Below, piece after piece: positions 14,529 to 21,836 of a stretch of DNA of 37,429 bases. The notes beneath the pieces were generated by a model. The model made no database searches. It was given only the letters and a program-made list of their open reading frames with translations, and was not told where the DNA came from. The position numbers were made by a program, and so were the translations under genes. Source of the stretch: Alphaproteobacteria bacterium (GTDB lineage: Bacteria > Pseudomonadota > Alphaproteobacteria > UBA9219); NCBI GenBank assembly GCA_031291435.1, contig JARLJC010000225.1, positions 1 to 37,429 on the forward strand, read 5' to 3'. The number at the start of each line of letters is the position of its first letter. The first letter of the stretch is position 1.

Positions 14529-16418
14529 ATGAAGCGTCCCACGAAATCGGCGGGCAAGAAGCCCCAGCGTCACGGACGCAAAACATTCAAACACGCCAAG
14601 CCGGGTAAAATCGGCAAACCCGAAAGACCGGAATCGAACCGCATCATCGGCATGCTGTCGAAAGCGGGCGAGACCTGGCGCATTCAATCCACCAACCGGC
14701 GCGACCGCGGCGATTATCTGCTGCATGTCAAAGGCGGCAGGTTTGAACTGGCGGAAGGCCAGCTGGCGATTGCCGAGAAGACGCATTCGCGCAGCCGGTT
14801 TGCGCGTGAAGCGAAATTGATCGAGGTGATCGGCGATATCAACGCCGTGAATGCGGTCAGTTTGATTGCTATCGCTCAAAATGAAATTCCTACCGAATTT
14901 CCAAAGGAAGCGGTTGCCGAAGCCGACGCCGCGCAGCCGGTCACACTCGCCAACCGTACCGACCTTCGCAAGATTCCGCTGGTGACGATCGACGGCGCCG
15001 ATGCACGCGATTTCGACGATGCCGTGTTTGCCGAGCCTGACGGCGAAGGCTGGCATCTGATCGTCGCCATCGCCGACGTTTCGCATTATGTGAAGCCGGG
15101 CAGCGCCCTCGACAAAACCGCCTATGAACGCGGCAATTCGGTTTATTTTCCCGACCGCGTGGTGCCGATGCTGCCCGAGGCGCTGAGCAACGAACTCTGC
15201 TCGCTCAAACCGCATGTCGAGCGCGCCTGCATGGCGGCGCATCTTTATCTCGACAAAGCGGGCGAGATGACGAAGTGGGAATTTGTGCGCGGCGTGATGC
15301 GCTCGCATGCCCGCCTCACTTATGAACAGGCGCAGGATGCTGTCGATGGCAAGCCAGACGACACCACACGCCCGCTGGTCGATAATGTTCTCAAGAACCT
15401 CTATGGCGCATTCCGCTGCCTGCTGGCGGCGCGCGGCAAACGCGGCACGCTCGAACTCGATCTGCCCGAACGCAAGGTCGAGATCGAAAACGGCAAGGTC
15501 AAGACGATCAAAGTCCGCTCGCGGCTCGACAGCCACCGTTTGATCGAAGAATTCATGATAACGGCCAATGTCGCCGCCGCCGCGCAGCTGGAAGGCAAAG
15601 GCGGCGTGTGCCTGTACCGCGTGCATGACAAACCCACGGAACTAAAACTCGAAGGCTTGCGCGATTTTCTGGACAGCATTGGGATTAGTTTAGTTCCGCC
15701 GAAGCAGATGCATCCGCGTTTCCTGACGCAGATTCTGGAAAACAGCGCAGGCACCGAACACGCGCAGGTGGTGAACGAGATGATGCTGCGCAGCCAGTCG
15801 CAGGCCCTCTATAGTCCCGAGAATATCGGGCATTTCGGATTGGCGTTGGCGAAATACGCGCATTTCACTTCGCCCATTCGCCGTTATGCCGATCTCATCG
15901 TGCATCGCGGCCTTATCCGCGCCTGCAAGCTGGGCGATGACGGCCTCACCGAACGCGAAGTCGAAAAACTCGAAGACATCGCCGATCATATCTCGAACAC
16001 CGAACGGCGCGCGGCGGGTGCCGAACGCGACGCCACCGACCGCTTCATCACTTTGTTCATGGCCGATCGCGTGGGCGCGACTTTCGCCGGGCGCATTTCC
16101 GGCGTGGCGCGGTTCGGATTGTTCGCGCGGCTGGACGAAACCGGGGCCGACGGCATCATCCCGATGAACTCCCTGCCCGACGATTATTATTTCCATGACG
16201 AGAAACGCCAGGCCCTGATCGGCCGCAAGACCAAGAAAGTCTATCAGCTGGCGCAACCCGTCACCGTGCGGCTGGTGCAGGCCGACCGCCTGACCGGCAG
16301 CATGGCGCTCGAACTGGTCGAACCGGATTCCGATAAGGAACAGCCTACCCCGGCAGGCAAACCTGCGCCTAAAGACAACAAGCCGAATCGCCGCCGCGAC
16401 CGGCGCAACCGTTACTAG
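14529..16418 (+). CDS. rnr: Ribonuclease R (N-terminally short)
   Basis: Processive 3'-to-5' exoribonuclease. 629 aa, about 100 shorter than usual. The catalytic RNB motif TIDGADARDFDDAV supplies D155, D161, D163 and D164, which correspond by spacing to D272, D278, D280 and D281 of the E. coli enzyme. TSPIRRYADLIVHR and a C-terminal S1 domain (about 540–615, ATFAGRISGVARFGLFARL) are present. The offset of 117 residues shows that the usual N-terminal helix-turn-helix and part of the first cold-shock region are missing, replaced by about 35 Lys/Arg-rich residues. Start ATG 14529 follows GGGAG. It is 27 bp downstream of topA and probably co-transcribed. The Lys-rich C-terminal tail is normal. 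Confidence 0.94.
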   Translation: MKRPTKSAGKKPQRHGRKTFKHAKPGKIGKPERPESNRIIGMLSKAGETWRIQSTNRRDRGDYLLHVKGGRFELAEGQLAIAEKTHSRSRFAREAKLIEVIGDINAVNAVSLIAIAQNEIPTEFPKEAVAEADAAQPVTLANRTDLRKIPLVTIDGADARDFDDAVFAEPDGEGWHLIVAIADVSHYVKPGSALDKTAYERGNSVYFPDRVVPMLPEALSNELCSLKPHVERACMAAHLYLDKAGEMTKWEFVRGVMRSHARLTYEQAQDAVDGKPDDTTRPLVDNVLKNLYGAFRCLLAARGKRGTLELDLPERKVEIENGKVKTIKVRSRLDSHRLIEEFMITANVAAAAQLEGKGGVCLYRVHDKPTELKLEGLRDFLDSIGISLVPPKQMHPRFLTQILENSAGTEHAQVVNEMMLRSQSQALYSPENIGHFGLALAKYAHFTSPIRRYADLIVHRGLIRACKLGDDGLTEREVEKLEDIADHISNTERRAAGAERDATDRFITLFMADRVGATFAGRISGVARFGLFARLDETGADGIIPMNSLPDDYYFHDEKRQALIGRKTKKVYQLAQPVTVRLVQADRLTGSMALELVEPDSDKEQPTPAGKPAPKDNKPNRRRDRRNRY

Positions 16419-16479
16419 ATGATTAAGAACAGGCCTCTAGCCGTTTTTTAGGCGGGCGAAAATGATACAGTCGCCTTTC

Positions 16480-16610
16480 TTGACACATAGCGTTAACGTA
16501 AAGACTTGGCATTTTTGGGACTATCCTTTAGACAGAGTAGAGATTCGGCGATTGGGATTCGCCGCTGCGCGTTGACCCACCGGGTGAAACACCAGTGGGC
16601 AAACCATAGA
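16480..16610 (+). promoter_or_regulatory. Leader region with hairpins upstream of the secreted-protein gene
   Basis: A perfect -35 hexamer TTGACA lies at 16480–16485; no good -10 is seen at the standard distance. Downstream there is a 6-bp stem (CGGCGA 16546–16551 with TCGCCG 16559–16564) and a CCCAC…GTGGG inverted repeat at about 16575–16600, just ahead of the GAGG ribosome binding site. This suggests a structured 5' leader. No known riboswitch class is recognised. Confidence 0.35.
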
Positions 16611-16620
16611 GGGTGATACG

Positions 16621-17907
16621 ATGCAAAGGAATGACATCAAGATGAAGAATTCAGGCTTTATCGCCGCTCTGCTGGCGTTAACCCTCGCGACCGCGCCCGC
16701 TTTCGCCGCCGACTCGCCGGGGGATGACAGCGCCACGCAAACCATCAGCGAATCCGCCCCCCCCGCCACGCCGGTCGTGCCCGACCCCGCCCTGGCGATG
16801 GCGGCGAGCAGCACCGAAAACGATCCGCTCGCCAATTTCGGCCCTTCCTCGGGCACGGTAGTCGGCAACCGCGCGCAGGCCCTGCGTGACGAAGTTCTGC
16901 GCCTGCGCTCTTCCGTTAATCTGAACTCCAACGAATTCGCCATTTTGCGCACCAGCGGCGCTGCCGGTGCGGTTCAGTATCACAGCACCGTCGCGGCCAT
17001 CACCGCGCGCCTGCAGAACGGCACCACCAAGGGCAACCCGATCTTGCTGCGCCAATGGGAAGAGGCCGATAACAGCCTCGGCGAAGTCACCACCTCGCTC
17101 AACAAGCTGAACTCGCTGCAGGTTTCGGTCGATGCCGATGCCTCGGTGGCCTCTTATCTTCTCGACTCCATTCAGGCGGCGTTCGATCTGTCCGGTGCCG
17201 TCGATGAAGACCACGATCAGCTGAAACTTCTCCATGACGAAGCCAGCCGCCTGGTGGTGCAACTCGACTATCTGCGCAACCAGACAACAGCCGACATTCA
17301 GCGCCAGTCGAGCTACCTCACAACCGAACGCGCCAACATTCAGGCTCTGGCTTTCGCCATCAGCCGCGGCGAACTGCTCGGCAACAGCCTGGCCAACCGC
17401 CCGGTTATCGTGAACCCAGCGCCGGTCGCGACCGTACCTTCTTATGGCTCGCAGCCGCAATCGGCGCCTTCGCTGCCCGTCACGCAAAGCTCGATCGGGC
17501 CGGAGCCGATGTCGCCGCGCGACCTGATGAAGGAAAGCGGCAATCTGCCGGTTCCGGCTTCGGGCGTTTCGACCAATAATTCGAATGTCGGCGTGGCGCC
17601 TTCGGTCGGGCGTCTGCTTGTGCTGATCCGCTACAACCAGCCCAATGTCGAATATGAGCAGCAATTGTCGCAGGCCGTCGGCACCGCGATGGAACGCCGC
17701 CCCAACGCCGAATTCTCGGTCGTCGCCGTATCGCCCGCCAACGGCGACCCCGCCGCTCTGGCCGAAGAACAGCAGGTTGCCACCAGCAATGCCGATCGGG
17801 TCAAGCAATCGCTGGTGCGCATGGGCCTTTCACCGTCGCGCATCACCATGGCGCAGACGCAGGCTCAGACGGCACAAAGCCCCGAAGTCCACGTCTATAT
17901 CCGCTAA
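16621..17907 (+). CDS. Secreted protein with OmpA-like C-terminal region
   Basis: 428 aa with a signal peptide (hydrophobic core about residues 12–28, cleavage near AFAAD). The middle is helical and rich in Asn/Ser/Gln (LRDEVLRLRSSVNLNSNEFAI starts a probable coiled coil at about 80), followed by a Pro/Ser-rich linker (265–325). The last 100 residues (GRLLVLIRYNQPNVEYEQQL … RVKQSLVRMGLSPSRITMA) have the strand–helix–strand order of an OmpA-like peptidoglycan-binding fold, but the canonical Asp/Arg ligands are not obvious. A second ATG at codon 8 also has a ribosome binding site. It is a single gene behind a structured leader. Likely periplasmic, role unknown. Confidence 0.75.
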   Translation: MQRNDIKMKNSGFIAALLALTLATAPAFAADSPGDDSATQTISESAPPATPVVPDPALAMAASSTENDPLANFGPSSGTVVGNRAQALRDEVLRLRSSVNLNSNEFAILRTSGAAGAVQYHSTVAAITARLQNGTTKGNPILLRQWEEADNSLGEVTTSLNKLNSLQVSVDADASVASYLLDSIQAAFDLSGAVDEDHDQLKLLHDEASRLVVQLDYLRNQTTADIQRQSSYLTTERANIQALAFAISRGELLGNSLANRPVIVNPAPVATVPSYGSQPQSAPSLPVTQSSIGPEPMSPRDLMKESGNLPVPASGVSTNNSNVGVAPSVGRLLVLIRYNQPNVEYEQQLSQAVGTAMERRPNAEFSVVAVSPANGDPAALAEEQQVATSNADRVKQSLVRMGLSPSRITMAQTQAQTAQSPEVHVYIR

Positions 17908-17919
17908 AAATCTGAAATA

Positions 17920-18315
17920 TCAGGGATAGAAAACACCCGCGCGCGGTACGATATCCGCCTGCGGCGTGAATCTTTGCGCCGATGGCGCGATTTCTGCGAC
18001 CGGCGCCTGCGGCGCATTCATTACCAGCGGAGCCTGCGGATAAAATCGCGCGTCGGGATAGAACATTTCTGCCGGCTGGGTGCGTTCGGCCTCGGAAACC
18101 TGCTCGGGATCGGGCAGGAAAGTCGGATGCGCCAACTGTACCGGATCAGGATAGAATTCATCGGCCGGAGGCGCAGGCGGCGTGTTGGGCCAGAATCTGT
18201 CGGCCATCGGCGCGTATTGCGTGGTATAGGCGAACCCGGCGCACGCCGCATGACTGTTCGCGCCCACGAACAGCAGCGACAAAATCACAAAAGTCCGGGG
18301 CATTTTCAGAGTCAT
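17920..18315 (-). CDS. Small secreted protein with repeated F-x-P motifs
   Basis: 131 aa from ATG 18315; the signal peptide (residues 1–24, ending ANSHA) decides the start, since upstream codons give an implausible extension. The mature part is Pro-rich and contains seven short F-x-P motifs (RFWP, EFYP, TFLP, MFYP, RFYP, RFTP, VFYP), spaced about 8–28 residues apart, the last at the very C-terminus. Several are followed by D or preceded by acidic residues. I recognise no family. It lies 19 bp after the 106-aa gene and is probably co-transcribed with it. Low-complexity ligand or surface protein is a guess. Confidence 0.65.
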   Translation of the reverse strand: MTLKMPRTFVILSLLFVGANSHAACAGFAYTTQYAPMADRFWPNTPPAPPADEFYPDPVQLAHPTFLPDPEQVSEAERTQPAEMFYPDARFYPQAPLVMNAPQAPVAEIAPSAQRFTPQADIVPRAGVFYP

Positions 18316-18334
18316 CGCGGGCTTTCTCTTTCGC

Positions 18335-18655
18335 TTACAGCGTATCGACCAGATAACGGATGGCGATGTCAAACTGATTGGCGGGCAGGCATTTGGCGTT
18401 GGGAATATTGAAACGGTCGGACAGGCTGCGCTCGATACGGAACTCGCTCTGCCCCGAACGAAGCGCAGCATAGGCGATCATCGCGCTCAAGGATGTCAAT
18501 TGATTGGCATTGACCATGCGCACGGGCTTCAGCGCCGCCAGCGGAGCATCTTTCATCCAGCTCTCCACGCGCAAAGGCGCGGCTTCGACGGGCGCCTCCA
18601 TATTAGGCGCCGAGCTGTAGCCCCTATGGGCAACGATGGGGAATATGACGCTCAT
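18335..18655 (-). CDS. Unrecognised 106-aa protein, partner of the F-x-P gene
   Basis: Starts at ATG 18655 with AGGAA about 8 nt upstream. No signal peptide or membrane span. The C-terminal half (SEFRIERSLSDRFNIPNAK … FDIAIRYLVD) looks like a compact helical domain; the N-terminus is Pro/Ala-rich. The gene precedes the F-x-P protein by 19 bp on the same strand, so the two form a small operon. No family assignment is possible from reading alone. Confidence 0.65.
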   Translation of the reverse strand: MSVIFPIVAHRGYSSAPNMEAPVEAAPLRVESWMKDAPLAALKPVRMVNANQLTSLSAMIAYAALRSGQSEFRIERSLSDRFNIPNAKCLPANQFDIAIRYLVDTL

Positions 18656-18962
18656 TCGTTATTTCCTGAATAAAATAGGTATAAAACAGTTTCGAACTAT
18701 GGGCGGATTATACATACCGCAGACGGGCAACTAAATACTAAAAAATGGTTGCATGAAACTATTTTCCGGTTTATAGAACATTAATATACGGATTGGCCAA
18801 AAAACAGGGCCACGGGGAACAACACCCCGCCAGAGCTTATTTTTGTTGCATGGAAAGTAATCGAACGCTTGCATGAGGGAGCCCAAAAAGGGTAACTCTG
18901 TACCCTAATTGGGGATAAGTGTTGGCATTTAACGATTCGAATTTTTGATTGGTGGAAAAACG
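18656..18962. other. AT-rich divergent intergenic region
   Basis: About 300 bp without a gene between divergent operons. It holds three copies of TTGCATG (18749–18755, 18846–18852, 18869–18875) and an inverted repeat AGGGTA (18889–18894) / TACCCT (18901–18906) about 60 bp before the XRE gene. The latter is a plausible operator for that regulator; neither is proven. Confidence 0.45.
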
Positions 18963-19613
18963 ATGATCACAGCCGCCCAACTGCGCGCCGCTCGCGGATT
19001 ATTGGACTGGACCAGAAGCGATCTGGCCAAGGCCGCCAATATTTCGCCCGAGACGATCAAGAACATCGAGCACGGCACTTTCCGCCCGCAGGAAAATACC
19101 GCCGATGCGATCATCAAGGCATTTGCGGCGCATGATGTCGAGTTTACGAAAGACGATGGCGTTCGCCGTCACAAGGACCCGATAAAAATTTTCTCGGGCA
19201 CAGAAGGTTTCGGGGAGATGCTTGATCATGTCCTTACAGTTGTCCGACAAAACCCTATTTCGCGCCACCTCGCGCTTGCCGATACTTATGCTCTTACGGC
19301 TGCACCGGAAACAATCAGGGTTTTCTCGGATGCGATGTCAAAAATTCCGCATCTTGACGCCAAATGTCTCGTATGGGAGGGCGACATCAACATGCCGTTC
19401 GCCTACTGCCAGTACCGGTGGCTGAAAAAGAGCAACGTGTGGGTTAAACCGTTTTATGTCTATGGCAACTGGGTCGGTTTTGTGATGAACACAGGCGCCG
19501 ACAGTTTTATGGGGGTTTCGATCAGTTCAGAGCTTCTTGCCAAGGACATGCGTGAACAATTCGATGCATTGTGGAACAACGCCGATATGCCCAAAGTTTC
19601 AAAATCGGCGTAA
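18963..19613 (+). CDS. XRE-family regulator with C-terminal sensor-like domain
   Basis: 216 aa from ATG 18963, preceded by GGTGG at 7 nt; a TTG at 18945 is an alternative. Residues 3–60 are an XRE helix-turn-helix (LRAARGLLDWTRSDLAKAAN-ISPETIKNIEHG). Residues about 75–205 form a separate alpha/beta domain (ETIRVFSDAMSKIPHLDAKC, VWVKPFYVYGNWVGFVMNTG) that resembles effector-binding domains of the TrmB/PLD-like kind; that likeness is tentative. It heads a three-gene plus-strand unit with the acetyltransferase-like and PLD nuclease genes (13-bp gap, then 4-bp overlap), so it probably regulates them. Confidence 0.85.
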   Translation: MITAAQLRAARGLLDWTRSDLAKAANISPETIKNIEHGTFRPQENTADAIIKAFAAHDVEFTKDDGVRRHKDPIKIFSGTEGFGEMLDHVLTVVRQNPISRHLALADTYALTAAPETIRVFSDAMSKIPHLDAKCLVWEGDINMPFAYCQYRWLKKSNVWVKPFYVYGNWVGFVMNTGADSFMGVSISSELLAKDMREQFDALWNNADMPKVSKSA

Positions 19614-19626
19614 GGGTAAATTATAA

Positions 19627-20811
19627 ATGACGCATATATCGCAAATGGCTGCCGCTGCCTCGCCCCGCCGCCCCAAAGCGGCCAATGATGTAGTGCGCTT
19701 GAATAGCCAGTCGGACTTTATCGTAGTAGATATCCGCGATTCTATATTCACGGACAAACCCCAGGCCCATGAGAAGCTTGCTAACCTCTATCGCGACACT
19801 TTCAATTCGGTGGCTGCAGTTGAAGCCAAATGGACCGAAGCTTCCGCCAACGACCTGATCCGCACCCATACGCGTACACTCGGCTGCAACCTGGTGCTGC
19901 TCGACAACAACAGAAATATCGTAGGCGCATTTCTTTCTTCGCTGTTCCCAAGTCAGGGCGGCTGGGAAATCGGTTACCTTGACGTGTTTATAAGCAAAGG
20001 ACAGCAGGCAAAAGGCCTGAGCGGCGAGTTAAGCCTCATTAGTCTGGAGCATGCCGACAGGATTGCTCAGAATGAACTGGGGTCACAGATCGTCGGAGTC
20101 ACATCGACGACATATCGTGTGCCAGAGCAACCCAAGAAATACTGGGCAGACCATGGGTCGACGCTTAAGGAGCAATATACGTTGACCGCCCAGGAAATCG
20201 CGTCACATGGCCGGTTCGTCAATCAAACTCTTAAGGTCGAGATTGTGAGCGAGGCGCAGACTTCCCCTGAAGAAATCGCAGATTTCATCAGTCACACAGG
20301 TACTACTTCCTCGGACGGCAAGAAATGGGACAAAGAAAGCGCCTTAACTTACGCTAATTTCATGCTGGAAAATCATCCTGCGACTTTCGCCGTGACTCAT
20401 AGATACGGGGAAATCGTTGCGGTTAATTCGCTCGTCCTGATGCCGTCGCGTACCGGTCCGTCGGGCGTGAATGTGCATAGCTTCGTCAGCGCCAACGGCG
20501 CCGAAGAACAGGCGGACATCGTCCGCGCCAGCATGGCCAAACTGGTTGACTTCGCCAAGGGTGCAGCGGTTTCGCAATGGGGCAAGAGCTTTTCGTCGCT
20601 GGAAATTCCGGAGGCGATCTACCCCTTCTTCAAGAATGCTTTCCATAACATACAGGCCGATCCTGAGTTCCTCAGCCTCGAAGGCAATTCGAGAGTCATC
20701 CGCGGCAAATTCAATGAGCGTTTGAAACGTAGCAAGGTCGGCGAGCGCATCGCCACCGTTCCGACGCCGTCATTCCCGAAACTCACGGGTTTCTCATTCG
20801 CCTTCACATGA
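19627..20811 (+). CDS. GNAT-like protein, possibly two tandem acetyltransferase folds
   Basis: 394 aa. The N-terminal half (about 30–200) has GNAT order: a variable helix pair, strands LVLLDNNRNIVGAFLSSLFP and GWEIGYLDVFIS, then Q127-x-x-G130-x-S132, the acetyl-CoA pyrophosphate loop, and a long helix. The second half (about 235–370) repeats a strand pattern (PATFAVTHRYGEIVAVNSLV, GVNVHSFVS) and a helix without an obvious CoA loop, so it may be a degenerate second copy. No signal peptide. Start ATG 19627 has AAGGG ahead. It lies between an XRE regulator and a secreted nuclease gene, overlapping the latter by 4 bp (ATGA). Substrate unknown. Confidence 0.7.
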   Translation: MTHISQMAAAASPRRPKAANDVVRLNSQSDFIVVDIRDSIFTDKPQAHEKLANLYRDTFNSVAAVEAKWTEASANDLIRTHTRTLGCNLVLLDNNRNIVGAFLSSLFPSQGGWEIGYLDVFISKGQQAKGLSGELSLISLEHADRIAQNELGSQIVGVTSTTYRVPEQPKKYWADHGSTLKEQYTLTAQEIASHGRFVNQTLKVEIVSEAQTSPEEIADFISHTGTTSSDGKKWDKESALTYANFMLENHPATFAVTHRYGEIVAVNSLVLMPSRTGPSGVNVHSFVSANGAEEQADIVRASMAKLVDFAKGAAVSQWGKSFSSLEIPEAIYPFFKNAFHNIQADPEFLSLEGNSRVIRGKFNERLKRSKVGERIATVPTPSFPKLTGFSFAFT

Positions 20812-21398
20812 AGCGGCGCGCGGCGTTTATAGCGCTCGCCGTCGTGGCCCTCTTTGCTTCGCGGGCCTTTGCCGACGGCGACCTAATTCACCGTACTATC
20901 TCCGCCCTCCAAGGCAACAGCGCCGAGGCGATGCCACCCCCGGCGGCAATGGAACTGGCTTTCTCGCCCGGCGGCGGGGCGACCGATCTCGTCATCAAGG
21001 CCATTCAGTCGGCGCATAAAACGATCCACGTCGCCTCATACTCCTTCACCTCGCGCCCTATCGCCCACGCGCTTATCGCCGCGCATCAGGCGGGTATCGA
21101 TGTCGCCATCGTCATCGATCACGAGGAAGTCGAACAACGCCGCCATTCGGTCGCTCCCCTGCTCACCAATGCCGGCGTCCCGCTGCGCGTCGATATCGTG
21201 CATGCGCTGCTGCACGACAAATATATGATTATCGACGGCAAGAATGTGGAAACCGGCTCGTTCAACTACACGGCGGGGGCCGAGGAACACAACGCCGAAA
21301 ATGTGCTGGTTCTGTGGGACGACCCCAAACTGGCATCCGCCTATGAGGCCAACTGGCAAAGCCTGTGGGACAAGGCCGAATCCTATGGCGGCCAGTAA
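20808..21398 (+). CDS. Secreted phospholipase-D-superfamily nuclease (Nuc-like)
   Basis: 196 aa with a signal peptide (residues 1–22). One HKD motif, H136-x-K138-x4-D143, is followed by G150-S151-x-N153, as in the small EDTA-resistant nucleases of the Nuc type, which dimerise to build the active site from two single motifs. Family members cleave DNA or RNA without divalent metals; periplasmic location is predicted here. It is the last gene of the XRE–GNAT–PLD unit, coupled by an ATGA overlap. Lipid rather than nucleic acid substrates remain possible. Confidence 0.9.
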   Translation: MKRRAAFIALAVVALFASRAFADGDLIHRTISALQGNSAEAMPPPAAMELAFSPGGGATDLVIKAIQSAHKTIHVASYSFTSRPIAHALIAAHQAGIDVAIVIDHEEVEQRRHSVAPLLTNAGVPLRVDIVHALLHDKYMIIDGKNVETGSFNYTAGAEEHNAENVLVLWDDPKLASAYEANWQSLWDKAESYGGQ

Positions 21399-21466
21399 CG
21401 CCCGCCAAACCCTTGCGGCACCTCGAATAACCAATTATTAGCATAGTTACCGCAGGATGGCGGAAC

Positions 21467-21543
21467 GCGCCCTTAGCTCAGTTGGATAGAGCAGCCGCCT
21501 TCTAAGCGGCAGGTCAGAGGTTCGAATCCTCTAGGGCGCGCCA
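21467..21543 (+). tRNA. tRNA-Arg (anticodon TCT)
   Basis: 77-nt cloverleaf: acceptor GCGCCCT with AGGGCGC, discriminator G, encoded CCA (21541–21543), D-arm TAGCTCAGTTGGATAGAGCA, anticodon stem GCCGC/GCGGC around CTTCTAA, T-arm GGTTCGAATCC. The 3' 30 bases are also read on the other strand as the last codons of the ArsR-family gene. Confidence 0.97.
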
Positions 21544-21834
21544 TTTGGCATCGCCCCCGCAGCAATCTTTGACAAGGTAAAGCGTCAGATCGCGAAAGCG
21601 GTCGAGATCGGCGCGATAGATAACGGTCCGGCTCTGCCGGTTACCGCTGACAAGCCCCACCCGCGCCAGCACGCCAAGATGCGTGGACATCGTATTCTGC
21701 GGCACGCCGAGCAGGCGCGCCACCTCTCCCGCCGCCAGCCCCTCCGGTTCATGCCTGACCAGCAGGCGAAAAGTTTCGAGCCGGGTTCTTTGCGCGAGCG
21801 CGCTAAGCGCCGCTATCGTGTCGTCGCTGTTCAT
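21514..21834 (-). CDS. ArsR-family regulator whose 3' end runs into tRNA-Arg
   Basis: 106 aa from ATG 21834; a GTG at 21840 overlapping the upstream stop is an alternative. The winged helix is clear (ALAQRTRLETFRLLVRHEPE, then VARLLGVPQNTMSTHLGVLA and the wing SGNRQSRTVIYRAD). The metal-binding ELCVCDL motif is absent; a CC pair sits near residue 92 (VKDCCGGDAKW), as in ArsR-type proteins with a C-terminal cysteine site. The last ten or so residues (RALEDSNL) are encoded by the tRNA-Arg gene on the opposite strand and are probably not functional. It follows the ATP-grasp gene with a 2-bp gap or a 4-bp overlap, so the two are co-expressed. Confidence 0.85.
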   Translation of the reverse strand: MNSDDTIAALSALAQRTRLETFRLLVRHEPEGLAAGEVARLLGVPQNTMSTHLGVLARVGLVSGNRQSRTVIYRADLDRFRDLTLYLVKDCCGGDAKWRALEDSNL

Positions 21835-21836
21835 CG

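Noticed and set aside
14166-15626. 486-codon antisense frame spanning topA end and rnr
   Set aside because: It crosses two certain plus-strand genes and has a composition typical of antisense translation.
20767-20800. GTCATTCCCGAAACTCACGG at the end of the GNAT-like gene as another hairpin-repeat copy
   Set aside because: It shares only GTCATTCC with the repeat family; the matching inner end GGAATCCAG is missing and the sequence is explained as coding.
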